A DNA stretch of 64,000 bases from Clostridium sp. K13 (GCF_019734195.1 NZ_JAASHM010000003.1:150574-214573), one strand, 5' to 3'; counted from the first letter of the stretch, positions 10,766 through 18,160 are shown. Notes: generated by a model from the letters alone, not told the origin. A program made the numbers and translations.

Positions 10766-11536
10766 TTATTTATTTTTTTCTTGTTTTTCTCTTATAAGCT
10801 CATCTAATTTATCCAAAGCATCTTTTATGCCACCAACATTGTCTATTAAGCCACATTCAACAGCTTGTTGACCAATTAAAATTGTTCCCATATCATTTAG
10901 TAATTCATCTGATTTTAACATCATACGCTCTAACTCATCTCTATCTATTTTTGATGTTCTCACAATAAAATTATTTATACGTTCTTGCATTTTTTTAAAA
11001 TAATGGAATGTTTGAGCAACACCGATAACAAAACCATTCATTCTAACAGGATGAACTATCATTGTAGCTGACGGAGTAATAAATGAATAATCTGCAGAGG
11101 TTGCTAATGGAACCCCTATAGAATGGCCTCCTCCAATTACAATTGAAACTGTTGGTTTTGATAAAGAACATATCATTTCTGATATGGCTAAACCTGCCTC
11201 AACATCTCCACCTACGGTATTTAATACAATTAGTATACCTTTTACCTTATCATTTTGCTCCATTGAAATTAATTGTGGTATTATATGTTCATACTTTGTA
11301 GCTTTAGTTTGAGGTGGTAAAACTACATGACCTTCTATTTGACCTATTATCGGTAATATTTGAATACTTTGATCAGGACCAGTCATATTATTTGTTCCTA
11401 ATTCCTTGATTTCAGAAACTTTCGCTTGTTCTTTTTTTAGTTTTTCTTCCTCATTATCTTCTTGTTTTTCTTCTTCAGTTACACTCATGCATTTTAATTG
11501 TTGGTCAATATCTTTTTCATAATTTTCATTATTCAT
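10766..11536 (-). CDS. ClpP-fold serine protease, TepA/YlxF type
   Basis: This is a member of the ClpP/crotonase protease class, close to translocation-enhancing protein TepA of Bacillus. The first 60 residues are highly charged. The ClpP core follows with an LNTVGGDVEAGLAISE oxyanion segment, the nucleophile region GGGHSIGVPLA, and TPSATMIVHPVRM where the catalytic His lies. The 256-aa length fits TepA. It lies directly upstream of ftsK on the same strand, as in Bacillus. The substrate is not evident from sequence. Confidence 0.85.
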   Translation of the reverse strand: MNNENYEKDIDQQLKCMSVTEEEKQEDNEEEKLKKEQAKVSEIKELGTNNMTGPDQSIQILPIIGQIEGHVVLPPQTKATKYEHIIPQLISMEQNDKVKGILIVLNTVGGDVEAGLAISEMICSLSKPTVSIVIGGGHSIGVPLATSADYSFITPSATMIVHPVRMNGFVIGVAQTFHYFKKMQERINNFIVRTSKIDRDELERMMLKSDELLNDMGTILIGQQAVECGLIDNVGGIKDALDKLDELIREKQEKNK

Positions 11537-11594
11537 AATTCTTTAGTTACCTCCATATAAATATTTATTTTTTTACTGTATTTTAAATATGATC

Positions 11595-12299
11595 TTACCC
11601 TCTAATATCCAAAACAACAGCATAAAGTATTTTTCCGTTTTTATAAGTTCCTTCAACTCCAACTACTATTTTCTTATCTAATTCTGGAACTCTTATAGTC
11701 CCTCTCTTCATTTCTAATTCTTTAATTTCATCACCCCATATATAAGCTCTAACTTTTATAGGCTCTTCACTAAATTCAAAGTTTATTACTTCTCCAGCTC
11801 TAACTTTCAAAGAAGGCTTTTTTAAAAGCAGTTGATAATCGTCGAAGTTAGTTTTGTCTAGCTCACTCTCAGTATTTTCATTTTCTATAACAAAATGATA
11901 TGAGCATAAATATTTAGTTGAGTGCTTTCCCCTTAATCTTACTATTAAAGAAGGTATATACTCACTTTCTTTACTTTTTTTCTCCTTCTTATCATCCTTA
12001 TTATTCTCATCCTTTTTTTCTACATTTTCAATTTCATTCTCTCCTAACTCTTCTCTCTTTTCTTGTTCTTTTTTTCTAATTTCCTCTAGCCTTTGTTGGT
12101 CTATTTGTCTCCTTTCCTCTTTTAATTCCTTTTTCAACTCTTCTAAAGTTTTATATGGCTCATTTTCTATATTTTCGTCCTGATCTGTACTTTTCTTTTC
12201 TTCTGTAACGTCAGTTGGTTCCGAATATGCCATACCACAATTTAAAGCTATTAAAATAATTAAAATTAAGCTAAATAGAACTGTATTTTTTTTCATCAT
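11595..12299 (-). CDS. Secreted charged protein of unknown function
   Basis: The 234-aa product starts with a lysine-rich signal peptide and hydrophobic core (about residues 6-24, likely cleavage near AYS-EP). A Glu/Lys-rich low-complexity helical stretch follows (about 40-120). A compact C-terminal domain of about 110 residues with alternating beta pattern ends VEGTYKNGKILYAVVLDIRG. I do not recognise the family. It lies just upstream of the tepA-like gene and may be co-transcribed. An extracytoplasmic location is inferred. Confidence 0.7.
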   Translation of the reverse strand: MMKKNTVLFSLILIILIALNCGMAYSEPTDVTEEKKSTDQDENIENEPYKTLEELKKELKEERRQIDQQRLEEIRKKEQEKREELGENEIENVEKKDENNKDDKKEKKSKESEYIPSLIVRLRGKHSTKYLCSYHFVIENENTESELDKTNFDDYQLLLKKPSLKVRAGEVINFEFSEEPIKVRAYIWGDEIKELEMKRGTIRVPELDKKIVVGVEGTYKNGKILYAVVLDIRG

Positions 12300-12371
12300 A
12301 CAACACCTCTAGAGTTTCTTTCTAAAATAGTTTTCCCCTAATATTACAAATAAATTTATTATAAATAAAAA

Positions 12372-12407
12372 AGTGCACCAAAAATTTGATACACTTTTTG
12401 GTACACT
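12372..12407 (-). terminator. Terminator of the Cys/Gly-rich protein gene
   Basis: A stem AGTG-ACCAAAAA / TTTTTGGT-CACT has one C-A mismatch, followed by six U on the minus strand. Confidence 0.8.
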
Positions 12408-12417
12408 AAGCTATAAA

Positions 12418-12648
12418 TTACCAGCAACCGCCACCGAAGAATAATAATAAAATTATCCACCAAGCCCAGCCGCCACAGCCACATCCTCCGTAGCCGCCCC
12501 AGCCGCCACAATTACCATAGCCGCCATAGCCGCCACAACCTCCGTAACCGCCGCATCCGCAATTGTTATAATTGCAAGGAGTACAACAAGTACAACAACA
12601 ATTATTTTGGCAGCAATTGTTTCTTCTGCAACAACACTTCTTTGACAT
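12418..12648 (-). CDS. Small Cys/Gly/Tyr/Trp-rich protein with hydrophobic tail
   Basis: From the ATG at 12648 (AGGAG nine bases upstream; the earlier ATG abuts the SD) this is 76 aa. The first 30 residues hold tight Cys clusters (KKCCCRRNNCC, CCCTCCTPC). The middle is GGYGG/CGCGG repeats. The end is a Trp-flanked hydrophobic stretch (WAWWIILLLFFGGGCW). The GC content is far above its surroundings because of Gly, Cys and Trp codons. The Gly-rich body with a short hydrophobic tail recalls YjcZ-type small spore proteins, and the Cys content recalls metal-binding or disulphide-linked coat proteins. Neither identity is proven. A PadR gene is divergent to it. Confidence 0.75.
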   Translation of the reverse strand: MSKKCCCRRNNCCQNNCCCTCCTPCNYNNCGCGGYGGCGGYGGYGNCGGWGGYGGCGCGGWAWWIILLLFFGGGCW

Positions 12649-12799
12649 GTTTCCCATCTCCTATCATTGGTACTTTAATATATAATATTCAACTTTACTT
12701 TTTTATGTTCACCAATCTGAATATATTCTTTATAATTAGACATGATTTATATTTTTTGTTATTATAATCATATATGGTAATCTAAGGAGTGATACAAGT

Positions 12800-13189
12800 A
12801 TGAATACCAATCGAAATAGACTTATAGCACCTAGAAATGTTGTTAATACAAAAATGCTATATTCATTTTATATATTAAAGGAATTATCAAAAGGAGAAGT
12901 TATATTCGGTAATAAGGTACTTGAAGCATTTAAAGATGTATTTCAAAGTTCAAATTTACCATTTCCAGTATCCTCAAGTACAATTTACGAAACACTATAT
13001 GATCTTGAAAGCAAAGGTTATGTCATAAGTAAATGGACAGGTGATGATTTCTTAAATAAAAGAAGCAAAAAAATCTATTCTATCACCGATGACGGTGTTT
13101 ATTATTATAAGCATCACATAGCTGATTATATAGATAATTTAAAAAGAACCAAAAACACTTTAGATTTGATGATTGAAATGTTGAAATAG
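12800..13189 (+). CDS. PadR family transcriptional regulator
   Basis: The 129-aa protein has the PadR winged-helix pattern. Helices LYSFYILKELSKGEVIFGNKVLEAF and SSSTIYETLYDLESKGYV form the recognition unit, followed by a wing with KKIYSITDDGVYYY. The C-terminal helix is short, as in PadR subfamily 2. GGAGTGATACAAGT precedes the ATG. It is divergent from the Cys/Gly-rich gene with about 150 bp between, so it may regulate that gene. This is inference from position only. Confidence 0.85.
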   Translation: MNTNRNRLIAPRNVVNTKMLYSFYILKELSKGEVIFGNKVLEAFKDVFQSSNLPFPVSSSTIYETLYDLESKGYVISKWTGDDFLNKRSKKIYSITDDGVYYYKHHIADYIDNLKRTKNTLDLMIEMLK

Positions 13190-13192
13190 AAT

Positions 13193-13223
13193 AAAAGATG
13201 ATGAGTATATTTCATCATCTTTT
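13193..13223. terminator. Bidirectional terminator
   Basis: A perfect 12-bp stem (AAAAGATGATGA and its complement) with a 7-nt loop lies between converging genes, with U-runs on both strands. Confidence 0.9.
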
Positions 13224-13830
13224 ATTTTTCATGTTCCGAGTTGCAAATTTCATCTAAAGACTTAAGAACATTTCTATATCCCTCTTTCATTAAAGAATCA
13301 TTACATAAATCCTTATAACCGATATAATCAATATTCTTAGATAAAACTTTTAAATAATTACTTCCATAAATCTTTTCCAAAACATTTTTGTAGGCATTTC
13401 TAACAGTAATGATATCTACAGAGCCATTACGCCAATAAAATTCAACCATCTTGGAGCATTCTTCTAAAATTCCATATAGTTGATATATATAGCTTAACTC
13501 CTTTAAAGAATACTCTCCACATAAAGATGCAACTATTTTGTGATATTCTTTATAAATAGGTATACAATTGTAAAAAGAATAATTATCTTCTTTTTGCAAA
13601 TATCTTATACTTTGATATATTGCATTCCAAAAATCTAATCTAATAATATTTGCATTAACATACTTTTCTTCACATTTACATTGCTGTTGATAATTTAAAT
13701 TTTCTTTTTGAAGCCTCTTTTGTTCATGCAAGGAAAATTTACTTATAAACCAACTACAAATAGCTCCAATTGCCGAACCTAACACCAATCCTCCTGCGGA
13801 TATTAAAGCCGTAACAAGTGCAATAGGCAA
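13222..13830 (-). CDS. Hypothetical protein with N-terminal membrane anchor
   Basis: The best start is TTG at 13830, behind AAGGAG with 7-nt spacing; the in-frame GTG at 13839 touches the SD. The product is about 202 aa with one Gly/Ala-rich membrane helix (LISAGGLVLGSAIGAICSWF). A cytoplasmic-looking helical domain rich in Tyr, Lys and Cys follows (QQQCKCEEKYVN). I do not recognise the family. It is divergent from the unknown gene at 13970, and an 11-bp inverted repeat lies between the two. Confidence 0.6.
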   Translation of the reverse strand: MPIALVTALISAGGLVLGSAIGAICSWFISKFSLHEQKRLQKENLNYQQQCKCEEKYVNANIIRLDFWNAIYQSIRYLQKEDNYSFYNCIPIYKEYHKIVASLCGEYSLKELSYIYQLYGILEECSKMVEFYWRNGSVDIITVRNAYKNVLEKIYGSNYLKVLSKNIDYIGYKDLCNDSLMKEGYRNVLKSLDEICNSEHEK

Positions 13831-13851
13831 AAAAATCACTCCTTACACATA

Positions 13852-13934
13852 ATATTATGCAATATAATTGCCACATAAATATTATTTTTATAATTTTAAT
13901 ATTTTATGTCTATTTTTAAACTTTTGCATAATAT
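13852..13934. promoter_or_regulatory. Inverted 11-bp repeats in a divergent promoter region
   Basis: ATATTATGCAA at 13852-13862 and its complement TTGCATAATAT at 13924-13934 bracket the space between two divergent unknown genes. The symmetry suggests a shared operator or two equivalent promoter parts. Low base complexity keeps confidence low. Confidence 0.35.
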
Positions 13935-13969
13935 ATTTATTGATAACAATTATAAAAGGAGGAATAAAC

Positions 13970-14407
13970 TTGTCTTTTGCAATGAGTAATTATATGAAGT
14001 CATCATATATAAAAAGGATTTCATTAGAAAAATGTATCAAGAATAACAATAAATTAGTTCTTTATTTTTCATCTAAGGATTACGATAAACTAAACTTTTC
14101 TATGATAATAATAAAAAATACTAAAAATAGAGAAGAATTAATTTGTCCATTTTCAACTGATTTACCAAATACATTAACCCTTGATTTAAGTAATCTTTGG
14201 TTTTATTTTACTGATTACGAAGGTTCTATTTTTATAAACGCTCAAAATAGTACAAGCGAAACAATACTAATCCCTATATTACCAGAAAAAAATATAATAA
14301 CCTTTGAAAATAATATAAATAATACAGATTTTAAATGGTTTATAAGAGTTTTAGATAATGGTGAACTACGACTTTCTAGTATAGTTAACAAAAAAACACT
14401 AGGCTAA
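13970..14407 (+). CDS. Hypothetical protein
   Basis: The chosen start is TTG at 13970, seven bases after AGGAGG; an upstream ATG at 13868 lacks a ribosome site and would add an implausible leader. The product is 145 aa, beta-rich, and lacks Cys clusters and membrane helices (contains TLDLSNLWFYFTDYEGSIFI). No family is recognised. The stop codon lies in the loop of its own terminator. Confidence 0.55.
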   Translation: MSFAMSNYMKSSYIKRISLEKCIKNNNKLVLYFSSKDYDKLNFSMIIIKNTKNREELICPFSTDLPNTLTLDLSNLWFYFTDYEGSIFINAQNSTSETILIPILPEKNIITFENNINNTDFKWFIRVLDNGELRLSSIVNKKTLG

Positions 14408-14423
14408 TCCCCTAGTGTTTTTT
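14391..14423. terminator. Bidirectional terminator enclosing a stop codon
   Basis: AAAAAACACTAGG / CCTAGTGTTTTTT is a perfect 13-bp stem. The loop CTAATCC holds the TAA stop of the plus-strand gene. U-runs on both strands serve two converging genes. Confidence 0.9.
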
Positions 14424-14430
14424 ATTAAAA

Positions 14431-15444
14431 CTATTTTCCCATTTTTGTTTGATTCATAGTTAACTTTATTTCATATAATTCATCTTTTAACTTATTAATA
14501 ATATCATTTGCTTCCTTTAATTCTTTAGTATTAATTTCATCGTATTCCTTTAAAACCCTATCCTTTTCTAGGTTAATTTTTGCTATTTCATTAGCTTTTT
14601 CAAGCAATATTTCCTGTATTTGTTTATTTAATCCATTACTATATTCTTTATACTCATTTCTTTCTTTTCTTAATTCAGCAATTTCAACAGTATATCTTTC
14701 ATTCTCCTTCTTTAAATATTCAAAACTTTGAGAATCTATTTTTGATTCAGTTAACTGGGCTTCTAATATTCTTAACTTTTCCTTTAAATTAGCATTTTCT
14801 TCTTTAAAAGATCTATTTTCTGCAGTTACCTCTGAAAGAGATGATATATGCAACTGTAGATTTTCAATAATTTTAGCCTTTTCGTTTAATTCTTTCTCAA
14901 CTGTAGTTAACGCCAAGTTAACTCTACTAAAACTTTCTTTTGTATCTTCCAATTCTTTACTTCTATTATTAGTTTCTACTTCATTTTCCCTTATTTTTTT
15001 TAGCAAAGAATTATTTTCATCCTGCAATAAAGATATAACTCTGTCTTTTTTCTTCATTTCATTCTTAATTTTCTCTGTACATTTATCTTCTATATATGTA
15101 GCCATCTCCAAAGAATTAACAAAGCAGCCCTTTATAGACTCCATAAGGAAATTAAATCTTTCAATTTCAGCTTTTCTATCTGAAAATTTATCATTACTAT
15201 CTAATTTAAAGACTTCGTATTGATTTAGTAATGCAATTACCATACTTTCGGCATCTTCAAAGCTTGTTTGAAGCAAATTTAGTCTTTCTTTTGTAGATTT
15301 TTTTAATTTTAATCCTTTAGTTTCTATTTTTTCTTTATCTTCTTGTGGTAAGTCAATATTATTCACTTCATTCTCAACAGTTATTTCACTATTCTTTTCA
15401 TCTATTTTATCTTCATTTTCGCTAATTTTATCATTATTTTTCAT
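14431..15444 (-). CDS. Ribbon-helix-helix-like N-terminus fused to a long coiled coil
   Basis: The 337-aa product begins with an acidic, flexible 45-residue tail. A segment of strand-helix-helix form follows (LKLKKSTKERLNLLQ, then FEDAESMVIALLNQYEV), the pattern of CopG/ribbon-helix-helix DNA-binding domains. From about residue 110 to the end it is an almost unbroken coiled coil (repeated KEN, KELEDTK, AELRKER heptads). The layout recalls KfrA-like plasmid proteins, but no orthology is claimed. GAGGTTTTAGTGTG precedes the ATG at 15444. A striking palindrome stands 30 bp upstream. It is divergent to a tyrosine recombinase gene, so the two may form one module. Confidence 0.65.
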   Translation of the reverse strand: MKNNDKISENEDKIDEKNSEITVENEVNNIDLPQEDKEKIETKGLKLKKSTKERLNLLQTSFEDAESMVIALLNQYEVFKLDSNDKFSDRKAEIERFNFLMESIKGCFVNSLEMATYIEDKCTEKIKNEMKKKDRVISLLQDENNSLLKKIRENEVETNNRSKELEDTKESFSRVNLALTTVEKELNEKAKIIENLQLHISSLSEVTAENRSFKEENANLKEKLRILEAQLTESKIDSQSFEYLKKENERYTVEIAELRKERNEYKEYSNGLNKQIQEILLEKANEIAKINLEKDRVLKEYDEINTKELKEANDIINKLKDELYEIKLTMNQTKMGK

Positions 15445-15474
15445 CACACTAAAACCTCTTTCATTTTTACTTTA

Positions 15475-15509
15475 GTTAACCATAGTTAACTAAGTTAACT
15501 ATGGTTAAC
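15475..15509. promoter_or_regulatory. Four-fold GTTAAC palindromic operator
   Basis: Two 16-bp arms, GTTAACCATAGTTAAC and its exact reverse complement, flank a central TAA. Each arm contains two GTTAAC palindromes, giving four half-sites with 4-, 3- and 4-bp spacing. This is the arrangement expected for cooperative binding of a ribbon-helix-helix dimer. It lies just upstream of the coiled-coil gene. A partition-like centromere function is an alternative. Confidence 0.65.
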
Positions 15510-15576
15510 TTTACATTTTAATTATAACATATAAAAAAATGAAATTCTATAAAAATTTAGCAATATTGTTTGAAAT

Positions 15577-15612
15577 AAAAACTGCGCACATTCCCGAATG
15601 TGCGCAGTTTTT
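15577..15612. promoter_or_regulatory. Inverted-repeat core site for the adjacent recombinase (candidate)
   Basis: Perfect 16-bp arms, AAAAACTGCGCACATT and its complement, surround CCCG. The arms share GCGCAGTTTT with two direct repeats nearer the recombinase start. The site lies between divergent genes, where a terminator has no purpose, although the shape would also terminate plus-strand transcription. The arrangement (inverted pair plus two direct repeats beside a tyrosine recombinase) matches the internal resolution site of TnpI elements such as Tn4430. Confidence 0.55.
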
Positions 15613-15622
15613 TATATAAACG

Positions 15623-15651
15623 TTGATATTAAGCCATTTCTATGGTATCAT
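15623..15651 (+). promoter_or_regulatory. Candidate sigma-A promoter of the recombinase gene
   Basis: TTGATA, a 17-bp spacer and TATCAT form a good vegetative promoter. It lies between the inverted-repeat site and the two direct repeats, so bound recombinase could repress its own transcription. Confidence 0.55.
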
Positions 15652-15670
15652 AAATATATAAAAATACAAA

Positions 15671-15704
15671 ATACGCAGTTTTTAAAAATAAAATGCGCAG
15701 TTTT
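15671..15704 (+). repeat. Two direct repeats of the recombinase-site motif
   Basis: ATACGCAGTTTT at 15671-15682 and ATGCGCAGTTTT at 15693-15704 repeat the motif GTGCGCAGTTTT of the inverted-repeat site. The start-to-start spacing is 22 bp, two helical turns, so both would face the same side of DNA. Confidence 0.6.
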
Positions 15705-15746
15705 ATTTTGGGTAAAAATCGATTTGTACGAGAAAGGAAATTTTAA

Positions 15747-16568
15747 ATGAATTTAAATGATGAAATGCTAGAGATGATGAAATTCTACGAATTTTATAAA
15801 CAAATGAAAGCACATGAAGAAAATAATGAGTTTACTAATAAAACTAAAGAAAATCTACCCAAAACAGAGGGAGCAAACAATATTTCTAAAAAAATAGCTC
15901 AAAAAACAGAGGGAGCAATTTTAAATGATAAAATTTCAAGTAAATTTGGTGAAAATATAAAAGAAGAGGGTAAAAAGAAAAATTATAAAGCAACAAGACC
16001 ATTAGAGGTAGAAGAATATGAAACGATAATAAAATTATGTAAAGAAGGATTTAGTTATTATGATAAAAACACAGGGAGAGAAAAAAAATTTAGGCCTAAT
16101 CCATCTTTGGCATTTGCTTTAGCACTTCAAGCAACGTTAGGATTTAGAGCTTCAGATATAGTTAATTTAAAGGTTTCAGATTTTAATAGAAGTAAATTTG
16201 CCATAAAAGAAATAAAAACAGGTAAGTGGCAAAATAGAGATTTAAATGATGCAATGTATAATAAATTATTAGAATATGCTGTAAATAATAAATTAGATAA
16301 GGATGATTTTATTTACCCAAACAAAGTAAGAAACATGCAACAACAATTAAAAATAATTACTGATTATTTAGGATACAAAAATATTGGTACACACTCATTT
16401 AGAAAACTTTTTGCTCATACATTATATGAAGAATCAGGATACGATATCGAATTAGTTAGACATGTACTAAATCATTCTGATATAAAAACAACTATGAGAT
16501 ATTTAGGTGTAAGTATGAAGAAGTTAAAAGAGATGAGTAGTAAAATTGACTTCTCTTATGCACTATAA
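15747..16568 (+). CDS. Tyrosine recombinase, TnpI-like
   Basis: The 273-aa phage-integrase-family recombinase has a complete catalytic set: R134 (LGFRASD), a Lys at 157 or 160 (KTGK), H216-x-x-R219 (HSFR), H243 (LNHSD) and the nucleophile Y252 (MRYLGV). The N-terminal 80 residues are Glu/Lys/Asn-rich and contain two KTEGA repeats, each encoded by the same 16-bp DNA repeat. A core-binding domain is short or absent, so it is smaller than XerC/D (about 300 aa). Upstream lie inverted and direct repeats like the resolution site of Tn4430/Tn5401. It is divergent to a DNA-binding coiled-coil gene. GAAAGGAAATTTTAA precedes the ATG. Confidence 0.85.
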   Translation: MNLNDEMLEMMKFYEFYKQMKAHEENNEFTNKTKENLPKTEGANNISKKIAQKTEGAILNDKISSKFGENIKEEGKKKNYKATRPLEVEEYETIIKLCKEGFSYYDKNTGREKKFRPNPSLAFALALQATLGFRASDIVNLKVSDFNRSKFAIKEIKTGKWQNRDLNDAMYNKLLEYAVNNKLDKDDFIYPNKVRNMQQQLKIITDYLGYKNIGTHSFRKLFAHTLYEESGYDIELVRHVLNHSDIKTTMRYLGVSMKKLKEMSSKIDFSYAL

Positions 16569-16582
16569 AACAGAGGGAGCAA
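15861..16582 (+). repeat. Three exact copies of a 16-bp repeat in and after the recombinase gene
   Basis: AAAACAGAGGGAGCAA occurs at 15861-15876, 15903-15918 and 16567-16582. The first two are in frame, 42 bp apart (14 codons), and encode KTEGA. The third begins in the stop codon region and is non-coding. The GC-rich core CAGAGGGAGC stands out in this AT-rich DNA. Confidence 0.8.
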
Positions 16583-16647
16583 ATAAAAATTATAAACTAT
16601 AAGCTTAAATTTATACATTATCTAATATTATTAAGAGGAAGTGCTAT

Positions 16648-16974
16648 ATGAATAAATTTGCAAAAGTAATTATAGATAGGCCTTTAGGGAGTTATCATCC
16701 CACTCATAAAGATATTTGCTACACTGTAAATTACGGCTATATTCCAGGAACTATAGCTGGTGATCTCGAAGAACAAGATGCTTATATTCTGGGCGTAGAC
16801 ATCCCCTTGCAAGAATTTGAAGGAGAAGTTATTGCTATAATACATAGAAAAGATGATATTGAAGATAAATGGGTTGTTATACCTACAGGCACTAAACTAT
16901 CTGAAAAACAAATTCAAGAATTAGTACATTTCCAAGAACAATATTTTGATATCTTTATTGAGATGCTTATATAA
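16648..16974 (+). CDS. Short inorganic-pyrophosphatase-like protein
   Basis: The 108-aa product resembles the core of family I soluble pyrophosphatases: VIIDRPLGS, the NYGYIPGT motif, then GDLEEQDAYILG where the family has its D-x-D-x-x-D metal ligands (here D, E, D), and DKWVVIPTG near the end. Family members are usually about 170 aa, so the N- and C-terminal parts are missing and one Asp is Glu. Either it is a compact phosphohydrolase or a non-catalytic relative. It follows the recombinase by 79 bp on the same strand, has its own GAGGAAG ribosome site, and ends before a strong terminator. Confidence 0.65.
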   Translation: MNKFAKVIIDRPLGSYHPTHKDICYTVNYGYIPGTIAGDLEEQDAYILGVDIPLQEFEGEVIAIIHRKDDIEDKWVVIPTGTKLSEKQIQELVHFQEQYFDIFIEMLI

Positions 16975-16994
16975 ACTGTTTAATTCTTATCTAT

Positions 16995-17048
16995 ATAAAA
17001 CTGTTATATTAAAATATTGGTAACAACAATTTAATATAACAGTTTTAT
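16995..17048 (+). terminator. Terminator of the recombinase/pyrophosphatase-like unit
   Basis: A perfect 19-bp stem (ATAAAACTGTTATATTAAA and its complement) has a 16-nt loop. It is long and AT-rich, and both strands could terminate. Confidence 0.75.
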
Positions 17049-17242
17049 GTAATAGTCAATATTAATACTTCTTACAATAGGTATTTATAAAGAAATAATT
17101 AATTTCAATATAAAATTTTTAATAAAATTTCATATTCATATAAATTAAGATATAATAAACAAGCCACTACACTCTTAAAATACTGGCCAAGTTATTTTTA
17201 ATATTTTATATAATATTAAAACCCTACTATATATTTAAAAAT
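17049..17242. other. Intergenic, no recognisable gene
   Basis: The stretch is AT-rich. A weak similarity between its end and the region near 18280 was examined for transposon ends but is not convincing. Confidence 0.4.
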
Positions 17243-18160
17243 TTATATATTTAGTTTCTTTAACTTTATATTTTTCCATGCTATATAACTATTTACTTCA
17301 TATATTGATTTATAATCAACATCATTTTCTTCAATTAGTGCCCTATTATTTTTATAATTGAACAATCTAAAATATAAATAATGATCCAGATATTTAGTTG
17401 CAACTCCCCTAAATTTAACAAGCCATCTTTTTGTATTATTAGAATAACACTTATCTATAATAGTATTACATTGTGGTTTTAATTTTGTTTTATAAATCTC
17501 ATTAAATGCTTCAGAAAAAGCTTTTAACTTTCCATCAAAATGTCCTACAACATAGGCACCTTTCTCCAGTCTAGGAAGTATATTATCACGCACTTCATAT
17601 ATACCAAAAATATTTCGTGCTGCAAAAATGGGAATTGAATCTGAAATATTATTTATTGCATTTACAACTACGATTTTATCTCTTCTTTTATTTTCAATTT
17701 CTCTAGAGCCTTTAAAATTCTCAGTTATTATCATCTTACTTAATTCAACATGATTATTTATTTTTTCAATATAATATTTCCTTTTTAAATAAAATAAACA
17801 CCTATGCCTCCAGAAAAAAGATGTAACAATTGTTATATTTAATTTTTCTGCACATTGCCTTATTGTAAGTCCTTCATTTAATAAAGAAAAATACTCTTGA
17901 AACTTTTGTTTAAATTTTTTAGAGTATCTAAATACATTATAAGTTTCACTTGTAAAAGTTTTGCCACAATTAATATTTTTACATTTATATCTTTGGGCTT
18001 TATTATAATTACCATATTTAATAAATTCTTTATTTTTACAGTACGGGCATTTATCTATAGTTTTATTTTTTAACATTATAAAATTACTATCATTTATATT
18101 AGAATTAATTACTTTATTTTTAGAGATATTTTTAATTAAGTTCTTATAAATATTATCCAT
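17243..18160 (-). CDS. IS1595-like transposase-derived protein with altered catalytic residues
   Basis: The 305-aa protein has the architecture of IS1595-group transposases. A Zn ribbon (C38, C41, C60, C65) is followed by a helix-turn-helix with the FWRHRCLF motif and a DDE-like domain ending in RGVATKYLDHYL. The usual first motif VDET is replaced by LSKM, and the VNSYHS segment by IDKCYSN, so key DDE residues seem lost. The frame is intact, with an N-terminal extension of about 35 residues. No clear terminal inverted repeats were found. It may be a decaying insertion or a protein kept for DNA binding. Confidence 0.75.
   Translation of the reverse strand: MDNIYKNLIKNISKNKVINSNINDSNFIMLKNKTIDKCPYCKNKEFIKYGNYNKAQRYKCKNINCGKTFTSETYNVFRYSKKFKQKFQEYFSLLNEGLTIRQCAEKLNITIVTSFFWRHRCLFYLKRKYYIEKINNHVELSKMIITENFKGSREIENKRRDKIVVVNAINNISDSIPIFAARNIFGIYEVRDNILPRLEKGAYVVGHFDGKLKAFSEAFNEIYKTKLKPQCNTIIDKCYSNNTKRWLVKFRGVATKYLDHYLYFRLFNYKNNRALIEENDVDYKSIYEVNSYIAWKNIKLKKLNI

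Noticed and set aside
15577..15612. Ordinary rho-independent terminator
   Set aside because: It lies between two divergent genes, with no upstream transcript to end, and its arm motif recurs as direct repeats. Termination of stray transcripts remains possible.
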